Below, in pieces: positions 41,036 through 51,044 of a stretch of DNA of 64,000 nucleotides. A model generated the notes under the pieces. It did not search any database, had not been told where the DNA came from, and was given only the letters and a program-made list of their open reading frames with translations. The translations under genes and the position numbers were made by a program. The first letter of the stretch is position 1, and each line of letters starts with the position of its first letter. This stretch comes from Rhizoclosmatium globosum (lineage: Eukaryota; Chytridiomycota; Chytridiomycetes; Chytridiales; Chytriomycetaceae), in NCBI GenBank assembly GCA_002104985.1, contig MCGO01000015.1, forward strand, positions 583,078 through 647,077. The letters are read 5' to 3'.

Positions 41036-41862
41036 CTACCATTCCTCCACAGAAGGTCTCAACACCAACTCAAACGTCCAAGTACTTCTTGGCTGATTAT
41101 GCAACATGACATAACTAGCAGCAACATCTTTCGGCTGCATGAAATCATCAGGCCCCGCATTTGGTTTCCACTCTCTCGCGCATTCCGATTCAAGCGAACC
41201 ATCCAACACAATATGCGAGACATGAATTCCTTTTGGCATAAATTCACGAGCCATACTTTCTGCAAGTGCCTTCGTGGAGAAGGAGGGGATGGCGAGGAGG
41301 GCAAAGTTCTTGGATCCACGTGTGGAAGCTGTTGCACCTGTGAAGAAGATGGATCCTTTCTTGCGCGTTACCTTTTTCGAGGGGGTTGAGTTAAAAAATG
41401 GGTATTACGTAAGGATTGAGAGTACCATTCCAGGTAGGATGTGTTGGGAAAGTGAGAGTGGGCCTGTGGTCCTCGCAGCGATTGTCTTGAGCAAGTCTGA
41501 AGGGCTGACGTTTAAGAGAGTCCCTGGACGGAAGGTTGAAGCGCCCCCAGCGTTAAAGATTAGGACTTCGACTGGTGGACATTCGGATTCAATCCTCTTC
41601 GCAGCCTGGGCAATTGAGGCTTCGTCGGACAAGTCGCAGGTGATGGCTGTTGCATTACCGAGCTCAGATGCGAGGGACTGGATTGGGTGAAGGAGAAGTG
41701 GTTCAGTGTGGGGAAGGTATTCGTTGGTTGAAGTACTTGGATAAAGTCGCTGCTTCTCGCTAAGAGAACAATGTGGAATCCTTCTTTGGAGAAGGCACGG
41801 GCGAGAGCTGCTCCATTGCCAGGTCCAGTGCCGGCGACTATGCAAGATTTTTGAAGCGACAT
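41036..41862 (-). CDS. SDR family oxidoreductase, tandem copy 1
   Basis: Short-chain dehydrogenase/reductase with cofactor motif VAGTGPGNGAALARAFSKEGF at the N-terminus, ITCDLSDEASIAQAA, and the structural NAG motif in VLIFNAGGASTFRPGTLL. The usual catalytic Y-x-x-x-K is replaced by PSFSTKALAESMARE: the lysine is kept but serine stands where tyrosine is expected. The C-terminus is HNQPRSTWTFELVLRPSVEEW. One or two short introns (near 41,395-41,430 and 41,690-41,750). About 80% similar to the copy at 42,046-42,878 and in the same orientation. Confidence 0.82.
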
Positions 41863-42045
41863 TTTGATTGGGTGACCTTTTTATTGGCTAGTTGTCTTAT
41901 TTAAGGCAAGTTAAAATGATATCGGACTAAGAAATCGTTTATGTTTATGGAAATAATGGAACCAAAGTAAACATCAACATAGCCAAAAGATTAGAAGCGC
42001 ATCAAAAGTCGGAGTTTATTCATAAAGAACAATAACTAACATATG

Positions 42046-42878
42046 CTACCATTTTTCAACAGCAGGTCTCAACACCAACTCAAAAGTCCAAGTACTTCTT
42101 GGCTGGTTGTGCAACATCACATAATTCGCAGCTACATCCTTTGGTTGGATCAAATCATCTGGTCCAGCATTTGGCATCCACTGTCTTGCACGCTCTGATT
42201 CCACAGCTCCATCGAGAACAATATGGGAGACGTGGATTCCCTTTGGCATGAATTCACGGGCCATACTTTCTGCGAGGGCTTTGCAGGAGAAAGATGGGAT
42301 TGCGACGAATGCAAAGTTTGCAGAACCGCGGAGGGATGCTGTTGCGCCTGTGAAAAGGACGGATCCTTTCTTTCTTTCAACCTGATTGGGAATATCAGAT
42401 GCTGGCTCAAGATAATTCAATAGAATAGGAGGGAAATAATATTTACCATTCCGGGAAGCAGATGCTGCGAGAGGGCAAGTGGACCCATGCTTCTTGCTGA
42501 GATTGACTTGATCAACTCGGATGGTTGGATGTCAAGCAAAGTTCCTGGACGGAAGGTAGATGCTCCACCGGCATTGAAGACGAGCACTTCGACTGGTGGA
42601 CACTCAGATTCAATCTTTTTCGCAGCCTGGGCAATTGAAATCTCGTCGGACAAGTCGCAGGTGATGGCTGTTGCATTGCCAAGTTCGGATGCGAGGGACT
42701 AGGATTGATAATGTTTAAGTAAGCAGAGTATTAGAATGCTAAGCAAGCTTACACTTGTGAAGGTGTTGCTGCGAGAGAGGAGAGCAACGTGGAATCCTTC
42801 TTTAGAGAAAGCTCGGGCGATGGCAGCTCCGTTTCCTGGTCCAGTACCAGCGACGACACAAGTTTTGAGGAATGACAT
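42046..42878 (-). CDS. SDR family oxidoreductase, tandem copy 2
   Basis: Start MSFLKTCVVAGTGPGNGAAI. Same domain order as copy 1: ITCDLSDEISIAQAAKKIE, VLVFNAGGASTFRPGTLLD, SVLFTGATASLRG, then PSFSCKALAESMAREFMPKG and HVSHIVLDGAVE, ending RPAVEKW. The active-site lysine is kept and the tyrosine position holds serine, as in copy 1. A shared, inherited active-site change is more likely than two independent losses. Lies just downstream of a minus-strand Zn2Cys6 regulator, a common arrangement for small fungal metabolic clusters. Confidence 0.83.
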
Positions 42879-43014
42879 TTGGAAACAGAGTTTGGGATGC
42901 TTGATTTGGTGATGGGTTGCCTTTGCTTTTGAGGTTTTCGCTGGTTGGAAATCGACCAAATGAGTTGACAAATCAGACCCAATCAATTTTAAAATCAGGG
43001 ATGCATTTGTGTGT

Positions 43015-44957
43015 TTATGAATGGAGTTTCCAAAACAGTCGCCATGATTCTTCTGTTCTTCCTTTCCACCTGATGCCTCCCACTTCCATCCCCAATAATC
43101 CCAAAAAGGACCAAGGTTCTTCTTCGAAGTGATCCCCATCCGATTCTCCCAACGACATGACAGTCATTCCAAGAACAAGTTCATCTTCACTGTGTCTTGG
43201 AGGAGACTCTACCACCTCTCCAATGTTTCCCTGCATTTCATCAACCATCGCTTCCATACACCTCAACAACGGATACACGCTTCCCACACTCGCATCTCCT
43301 GTACTCTCCTTGCCGATTTGCCTCACATTTTCAAGCATGCTAAGCACACCGTCACTCACTCCACGCTTATCCTTCCACGTTGAAATTCCAGTTATATCCC
43401 ACCACACACTTGGCATCCTGCAGGACGTGAACCAGAGCACAAAAAGAGCTTCAAAGCATGGATACACGCTTTGCATTTTCCCCAACTCGTCACTTGGTTT
43501 TGGTGGGATGTGGTCTGGCGCGAATGTTGTTAATGTTGCGATTCTGTGTGCGGATTCGATGCATTGTGTAACTGCGGATGTTATTAGAGATGTTGTTTCG
43601 CGGGAGAGAAGGAGCGGGTGGAATGCTTGGAGAGTGGTGAGGAGGAGGAGGGGGCGGTGGAGGGTTGAGAGGGTTGAGAGTGTGTAGAGAGTCAACATAT
43701 AGGTGTGGTATGGGCAGAGAGAGGAGTGGGTTGTTTGATGGAGGAAACGGGATTTGTCTGCGGCGGTTAGGTGAGTTGGGGAGGATGCTATTAGGAGAGA
43801 TTCTGGGGGTATACGAGAGTGCACTTTTATGAGGAGCGTGGCAAGCGATAAGCCGGTTCGAGGGAGAATGAAGGAGTCGAGGGTTCGAGGTGGGAGTGAA
43901 TATTCGCGTTTGATTGTTCCAAGCAGATCACAGAGGTCACAGAGGTAGGATGTGTTGCAGGTTTCAAAAATCATTGTTGTATTGATCATTATTGCTGAAG
44001 GGGGCTTAATAAACTCTGATGTGAGTGGGGTATTGCTGAAAATCCGTCAGTGTCAAGACTGCAGCGAACGAAATTAAATATAAAAACTAACATGGCTTCT
44101 AGCGATACGGCATATTCTGATTTATAAAACCAATATGAAGCCCAGAACGCACGTCGACGCTCCTCTTTTTGTCGCGGCGTCAAGAACGAGAACAAGAGCC
44201 ATTCAGAATCATCAGGATCAATATGCAGTTGCAACTGAAGAATCATATCGAGTGAAGCTTTTAAGAATTGACGACCAATCACTGGCTGGCCCTTCCCTAT
44301 TGTCCAGAATGACATTTAACATTTCGCAAGCTGATCCATGCAAATTTCGAGTATATTTACATTCGGCGAACAGATGTATATTAAAGAGGGCCTGCACAGT
44401 TTGAAGACAGGGAGGATCCGCCGCAGCTCTGATCAAAGCCTTCCTTGCTCGTTTGTAGTATGATAACGCAGCTAATTCAGATATATTTGAGCGACAGGCT
44501 ACCAAGGCACAGACAGACAGACTAGTTAGTTTGGTACAGTGATCAGTTTTAACCGACACTAACAAAACCACACGCACCGAAGCAGAGGATTCAAGTTAAA
44601 GAAGGAAGCAAGAAACCAGTCCCCGTCATGGCTGAAAAAGACTGGGTGTTTCGTACCATCATTTGTGTAGAATCGATGGACCATCGCAAAGTCCTCGATT
44701 GTCGGCATCAAATCGCGGTCTTCAACAACGCACTTTGATGAGTCATCAACGGCGGAAAGCGGCGATTCAAATGCCGATGCGATGGTGTCCAGGGCCCTGG
44801 TTCCACTCACACTCGAACCAAGAAGAACATCGCTCTCAAACTCGCACACGTGGCCCTGTCGAACACACCGAACACATCCGAGAAGGCCTGGTTCGCACCG
44901 CTTTCGATGTTGTTTGCATCGGAGACATGGTTGGGGTCGTCCGCTTTTTGTCTTCAT
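43015..44957 (-). CDS. Zn2Cys6 fungal transcription factor
   Basis: The N-terminus carries the binuclear zinc cluster CLRCKQHRKRC then CVRCVRQGHVC (C-x2-C-x6-C-x6-C-x2-C-x6-C), the DNA-binding domain peculiar to fungi. The remainder is the helical fungal-specific regulatory domain: ISELAALSYYKRARKALIRA, LQTVQALFNIHLFAECKY, KEERRRAFWASYWFYKSEYA and LLIKVHSRIPPESLL. Introns near 44,570, 44,500 and 44,090-44,030. The last exon runs unbroken to MEVGGIRWKGRTEESWRLF. It may control the adjacent SDR pair, which is an inference from location only. Confidence 0.88.
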
Positions 44958-45915
44958 CTTTTTCTGTCTAAAAAACCTCCTATATATTTTACAAGAATAA
45001 ATATGGTAAGCGAGTTTAAAAAAGATACCCTATTAATATAAGTCTTATCAATTTCATTGTGAAGTCTTGTGAGAAGGGTTATATATCTCAGTTGCAAAAG
45101 GACGATCTTTGGCCACATGGACACCTGTCAGTAATTAGACTCCTGGTTCTGTAATCTGTTTGAGGCTACATCATTCCAATGCTGACGATAACTTGATCAA
45201 ACTCATAAATGTAATGCAAAGAAGAACTACACATTCAAATCAAGTTAACCCTGATTGCAAACATTGAATGAATCTTTCGACTCTATCATGGTTGTTTGGA
45301 GCCTCAGCTCCATCTACGGGATCAAATGTTGTGACATATCTTAGACAAACGATACGCACGTAGAATGATGACTTTGATACAAAACCAACAGTCATAAACT
45401 GCCCCTGCAGTGATTGTCCATGGAACCCATGGTCAATTCACAAACCGTTAATATGACCCTAAAAATATTTCAGGCTGTTATCCCGCTCTTGATCTAAGTC
45501 TACTGTACGTCCCTGGCGCTTTCGCCAGTGTACCGAATCCAATCAAACCTGGGTACCCTTGGCTTCAGGAAGCGTAAAAAGTGTCGATGTATTTAATGAC
45601 GGCACAATTGTCAAAGTTGGTCTGAACAAACCCAATAACTCTTTCACTTCGTTTTTACCTATATACATTGGTCCAATTATTCCGACTGGATCATGTTAAT
45701 GCTAATTACGTGTAATTCATGAGAACCTACTAGTGCTTTGTCCAGCCGGCAACGAGATTGTCAGAAAAGGATAATTTATGTGTCTTGACAGTGTCAATGG
45801 AGTTAAATCTCCACCGAAATAAGGATTTTCTGTTGTGAGAGCTACCGTTTGACTTACACCTTGATGAGTCAAATCAATGGCCATTGTATATAGTGATTCA
45901 TAGCTTAACAATCAA
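44958..45915. other. Gene-free interval of about 950 bp
   Basis: AT-rich intergenic DNA between the Zn2Cys6 regulator (divergent) and a cysteine-rich surface-protein gene. I find no convincing open frame, tRNA or repeat. It should contain both promoters, and possibly the signal-peptide exon of the downstream gene. Confidence 0.45.
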
Positions 45916-47088
45916 ATGATACTCTGTCGCATGATAAACACAACAAGAAGTGCAACCTCACTGGAAGCAGATCTCCACAATCAGAGAAAATTTGAACCCA
46001 AACCAATCAAAGGCCACACAAAGCTCAAGCAATGGCAAGGAGAGCCAGCCCAAAACTTTCTTCAAATGTCCCTCTCTGATGCCTGCCAAGGCATTCTTCT
46101 CTCTGCCACCCAACAGTCTGGTATCTGTTATCGTTGGGCCCAAGACAAACCTTCTTGCTACTGCACTAATCTTGACACAAACTCTATCCTCAACACCTGT
46201 GTCAGCGACGAAAAGGCCCAGTGGTTCCCACAGTTCGAGGGATACCTCAAAATCAAAGTGGACTCTTGTCAGTAAGTGTTCCACACCTTTTTTGTTGGTG
46301 GCAACGTGTAGCCACGTGGGCCTTAAACAAGACTGAGTGCGAATGCACCAAGGTCGACACCAATGCCATTTTGTCGTCCTGTGCCAAGACGGATGTATCT
46401 CAATGGCGTACTCAGTTCGACGGGTACCTCAAGTCCAGACTCGATGCTTGCAAGTACGTTTTGTTTTTCGTTGATGGCTTGTGATTGTATTGGGTCAAGT
46501 GACTGATCCCTTTTGTTCTGATAGGAGTGCATCGTTGCCTACTGATTTCATCTTGACCGAATTGCCAAAGAGCTCTTCTGAAGTCTGCCGTAACTCCTTG
46601 CTCTCTGCTGCGCAGGAGTCTGGTATTTGCACAAAGTGGGCTACCGACAAGAACTCGTGCTACTGTGGCCATATTGACACTAACGTGATTTTGACCTCAT
46701 GTGGAAATGAAGATAAGAGTCAATAATGGTACAGTACTTTTGAAAGTACCCTCAAAATCCGACTTGATGCTTGTGAGTAAGGTTTTCTTTACTCTAGCTT
46801 CGTAAAATTAACTGTTTTTGTAGAAAGGCTGGTTTGCCTACCGAAGGAATCTTGAGAGGGGTTGCTGTTATTACAACTGCTGCGGTAACTGGTACTACCA
46901 CTGCTGTTCAACCAGTTATCGTCACTACTACTTCAGTCAAAGTTGATGCCACCACTGCTGCCATCAAGACCTCAACCAATGCAGTTGTCAATACGAGAAC
47001 CAGCCTTCAAACTGCTGGCGCCAATCCAATCTTCCATACCACTTGGTTTGGTGCAGTTTGCGCATTGATTACTCTCTTCGCCATTTAA
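45916..47088 (+). CDS. Cysteine-rich repeat surface protein with Thr-rich stalk and GPI-type tail; in-frame TAA in repeat 3
   Basis: Three copies of a cysteine-rich unit are visible. Unit 1 has GICYRWAQDKPSCYC then DTNSILNTC and QWFPQFEGYLKIKVDSC. Unit 2 lacks its first part and reads NKTECECTKVDTNAILSSC, SQWRTQFDGYLKSRLDAC. Unit 3 reads GICTKWATDKNSCYC, DTNVILTSC and WYSTFESTLKIRLDAC. They are followed by a threonine/valine-rich stalk and a hydrophobic C-terminus (WFGAVCALITLFAI), as in GPI-anchored wall proteins. Short introns separate units. In unit 3 a TAA codon stands exactly between Q and W (46,723-46,725). The start given is only the open end of the frame; a signal peptide was not found. 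Confidence 0.55.
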
Positions 47089-47341
47089 ACGAGACAAGTC
47101 CGAATTTTCTATCTTTCCTTTCTTCAGTGCTTCTTCCATTTAAAAAAATCGCCTCTTTGATATACTTGATAAAAATTTAGAAGCTGGAATACTTCTAATG
47201 ATTCTTCTTCCAAAAAACAATTATGTATTTCAAAATTTTTACGATAATCTGCGCTTAGTTTGACAAATCACTCCTTCTGTCCTTACTTCAACAAATCGTT
47301 TCGATGAGTCGCCCATTCATTAATTGCAAAAGCATCATTTA

Positions 47342-49331
47342 TTAAAAAGAAAACACAATTGAGAAGTTATCGCTTATTTGTTTGTTCACCTCCAAGCCTT
47401 CGTTTTGTGAAACGTCAACACTCTTCAAGTTCCCAGGAGCCACTTCTATCAGTCCCTTCACTGTTTTAATGCGGTTTCGACAAACACTCAGCTCAACAAG
47501 CGAGATACAACCTTGAATTCCCTTCCAATCTGAGATTTGGTTGTCATCTAAAACAAGCGTCTGGACGCATGGAAACTCTGGAATGGCAAGAAGGTTTTGA
47601 TTCGTAATTGTGAGGTGTATAAGAGATGGTGGCAAGAGATATGGGGTCGGAATTCTTGTCAGCGCAAAGGTTCTGGGAAAGTAGTTGACTGAACGCCAGG
47701 AGTGAGGGTCTCGAGAAAAGATTCCCAGTTAAAGTCGCTGACTGATTAATTGTTAACACTATAGTTGCGGAGACTATGAGGGAAAATATCGTCTTACTGT
47801 AATCGGAATAGTAGTTTACGCGATCAGGGTCTACCTTCTTGAGTCGATTCAGCAGATCGATTGCTTCAGACGAGTACCCTTTCAACTCACGCATACAATG
47901 AACGAGACTCATTAACGGCCCTATATCAAATGTAGATGAGTTGGACACCGAAGTATTCGACTGGCGATTACATTTACTGTCTGGTTCAACTTCAACAAGT
48001 TCCCGAATGGATTCCATCTCTCGCTCCCAGACTTTACGAGATTGATACTGGTCCTTAATAACAGATACGTCTAGAGAGGCACCTCCTTCAACTGACACAA
48101 CAGCTTCGACGGATACTTCGAAAGAGACTTTGAGCGATTCGCCTGAAAACCAAGTTCCTTTGTAGAATCGGAATGCAACGCGTGGGAATACAATCTCTTT
48201 GATGGTTGATGATACTTTGGCAGCAAAAACATGGCTTCCACGTCCTTCGGTAAGATGTTGCACGAATCTTCCACCCATCACTGTCAAATTAGCAGAATCA
48301 ACAGCAACGGGATGGTTGAAGCAGATGATAAGAGTGTCGTCTTCAAGGCGACTCGATGTGATTCCCAATGGAACTTCTTGTTGTCCGAGGAGCCAACGTT
48401 GATATAACCAAGCACTTTGATCGGCTGGTTCTGTGTAGATAGCGTTGCGCACGACTTCGAAATCTGGTGGCAATGCATTTAGTTCACAATCAGTCACGTT
48501 CAATGAAGAAATGCGTACCCTTCTCAATCACAGCTTCGCGCTTCTTTGAATCCGACTCATTGGCAAACACGCGAGGAATCAGTTTGGATCGATAGTGCCA
48601 TGCAGAGTAGTTTGAAAAGTTTTGGTTGATTTTGCCCATAGAGTACTCAAGTTCTTCAGGCACAGCAGCCTTTCCAGCCTTTTTGAGGACTTGTCTTCGA
48701 TAGTCCCACCCGTGAAAGTTTCTAGGATCCAAATCGAGCATCATTTGAACGAGTTTGAGTTCACGAGACCAATCAGGACCTGGTGACAGATTCAGTTAGT
48801 TTGATTGTCGATGCCTATGGGCCAAACATGGACGTACTTGGCATGTGATCCAAGATCCAGCCACGATGCAGCCAAAGCCAGTAGGACTTTGGATGGACAC
48901 GGACGAGCTTTTCAATGAACTTGAGGTCTTGATGGGCCATCGCATTTATGTCTTCCTGAGACCTATTTGGGTGAATTCATGAGTGTTTGGTGGGTATACA
49001 TGGAAAGGAATGGACATTCGCACATTGGATTGGTGGTGGAAGACCAGAGTGCAACCAAGACCCGTCGGCGCAAGTTCCACGCCGAATAAGCATCAGGATT
49101 CAATTCAAGGATTTGTGTTGTTGCAGCGATGGCGGAGGCATCGAGGGAGTCCTGGTATTAATAAAGGCCTTAATGCGTTGGAACATTGAAGAGAGGGGAG
49201 GTTATTGGTACCTTCGCAGCCTGGAACTTTGCCCATCTTTCCTTGTATTCGTCAATTTGGATCTTTGTCTTTTGCTTTTCAGCTTCAGACTTTGTTCCTG
49301 AGGATCGCTTTTGGTTGTGCGAAGTTGACAT
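47342..49331 (-). CDS. Rab geranylgeranyltransferase alpha subunit (RabGGTA/Bet4), with Ig-like and LRR domains
   Basis: Alpha subunit of the enzyme that prenylates Rab GTPases. After a basic start ([20 protein letters not shown]) come the PPTA repeats: [70 protein letters not shown] and [17 protein letters not shown] beta-rich insert follows ([19 protein letters not shown] to [14 protein letters not shown]), in the position of the Ig-like domain of animal RabGGTA. The C-terminus has LRRs ([29 protein letters not shown]). Yeast Bet4 lacks both extra domains, so this gene keeps the longer animal-type form. Introns near 48,498, 48,785-48,838, 48,960-49,020 and 49,205. Confidence 0.93.
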
Positions 49332-49355
49332 TGGATTTGGATTTGAACTGAAGAA
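49332..49355. promoter_or_regulatory. 24-bp divergent start-to-start interval
   Basis: The ATG of the RabGGTase alpha gene (minus) and that of the four-helix membrane protein (plus) are separated by only 24 bases. Transcription start sites must overlap or lie inside the opposing coding sequences, unless a start codon is misassigned. Confidence 0.5.
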
Positions 49356-50513
49356 ATGAGTTATGAATTGGCCTTGTTTGTCCTTCTTCCACTCGTCTTT
49401 TCAACCTTGAATTCGTGGTGGGGAAAGACGCTCAAGAGTGGTTCGAGTGGCTCTAGTGGTGGCGATGGTGGCAGTGCTGGTAGTGCTCGGAGGAAGGAGT
49501 CGGCCTTTGACAGCGCTGCCTTGGTTGTCTGTGTTTGTGGGACTGTTCTGGCGGCTCTTGGCGCTTCTCTCGCGTACTTGGACTCTTCAAATCTGCTCAA
49601 AAAGTACAATGTGACGCCCTTGACGCCTACTGCCACCTTCCTCGAATCTGCCAGGCGTTTTCATGGTGGTGTCATCCCAAACAACACAAAGCCTCTCGTT
49701 AAAATGCTGAAATCATCCGAGGCTCGTTATTTGTATCTCCAAGCTGGTCATCACGCATTTACTGCGTGTTCTTGGTGTCAATTGGATTCAGCAATGGACT
49801 TCTTTCTCTATTCGCTGCCTTTTATTCTCGCTGAATATATCTTGGCTGCTATTCTCGTTGGATTCGTATCTTCTACTCCTCTTCGCCTTTCTTGGCGGCT
49901 TCGGGGCACTGTTGCTCTGTTATTGACTCTGATTGGGGAACTCTTCATTCTGATATCACCCTCCTCCTTTCTTGACTCTCCTGTCTCTCCCATCCAAACT
50001 TCTATTGTGCGACGCGCTGTTTTCGGAATTTTATCTCTTGCTATGGCTATGGTGACCAGTGCATTGGACTTGTCCGTCATTGATCGATTAGATCTGGTGC
50101 TGGAAAAGCAACGCGTTCTGTTTTCGAGGTGAGCATGCGTATCATTGGAAGGACTCTCGGAATAATTCTCGATTTCAGGCTACAAGGATCCCGACTTGCA
50201 AGGAGCGCCCTATTTTCAACGAGTCAGTTGCGAGACAAATGGGTGCTGGAAATGTCTGCGTCAAATCAAGATGATATCAATGATTTAATTAAAGAAGATG
50301 CGGATTTTAAGGTAAATCTAAAAAGGTTGAATCGTTCTGTACTAATAAATACTGCAGAGAGAACGTGCTGATATATTGAAGCAGCACAATATTCCACAAA
50401 TGATTCAAGTGTCGCAACAAATCTCAGCCAGTATTATACAGTCTGCGAAAGCTGATGGATTTCTGCCAGCTGGTGTGGATCCACTTCCACCGTTGACAGT
50501 GGATGATTTGTAA
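49356..50513 (+). CDS. Polytopic membrane protein, unknown
   Basis: Start MSYELALFVLLPLVFSTLNSWW. Hydrophobic segments at residues about 3-20, 52-75 (ALVVCVCGTVLAALGASLAYL), 145-168 (YSLPFILAEYILAAILVGFV), 180-200 (TVALLLTLIGELFILI) and 220-240 suggest four to five transmembrane helices. A Gly/Ser-rich loop follows the first. Two introns (about 50,129-50,179 and 50,311-50,357) lead to a soluble, charged C-terminal tail ending GVDPLPPLTVDDL. No family recognised. Confidence 0.65.
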
Positions 50514-50808
50514 ATTGGATTGTGGTTTTGATGAGGCGAATATAATATGCAGTCTGTGTTGGAGGATGGATAAATGAATCAATGTTGCAGATTTTATTCA
50601 ATCACATTATATTAATCTTTAATACATTGAGAGTGCAATGATATCAATGATTCCTCCATTTCTTCTCAGAAAGCAGCACAGGAGTACTTTGGTACTTTTA
50701 ACCCTAAAACCTATTTCTTACAAGCAGAGGAGTTTCATCAGTTTTGGACGTCCCATATCTTGGCCAATGATCATTATACTGCCTTTCTTTTTTTTGTCTC
50801 TTAAATTT

Positions 50809-50916
50809 TCCAATTTGAATCTTGATTTGAATCTTGATTTGAATCTTGATTTGAATCTTGATTTGAATCTTGATTTGAATCTTGATTTGAATCTTGATTT
50901 GAATCTTGATTTGAAA
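50809..50916 (+). repeat. 12-bp minisatellite, about 8-9 units
   Basis: Near-perfect tandem copies of TTGAATCTTGAT between about 50,809 and 50,916. Because 12 is a multiple of three, every frame through it stays open. The resulting Asn-Leu-Asp-Leu or Ile-Lys-Ile-Gln peptides are probably artefacts. It lies just upstream of the NTPase-ankyrin gene. Confidence 0.9.
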
Positions 50917-51044
50917 ATGTTGACCCATAACGTTTCAGGGTCCACTAACTCCGACGCAGTGGTTGGACCCTCAACTGCTGGAACTAGTATGACTCAATTT
51001 AGGCAAGGTTCCAGTGAGTGCTTTGATTGGTTTCAAATTCATTA

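Noticed and set aside
43029..43740. Plus-strand frames opposite the Zn2Cys6 regulator
   Set aside because: They are antisense shadows of a long minus-strand exon with clear family features.
44958..45915. tRNA or small-RNA gene in the largest intergenic gap
   Set aside because: No cloverleaf, A/B box pair or other recognisable RNA fold could be picked out by eye.
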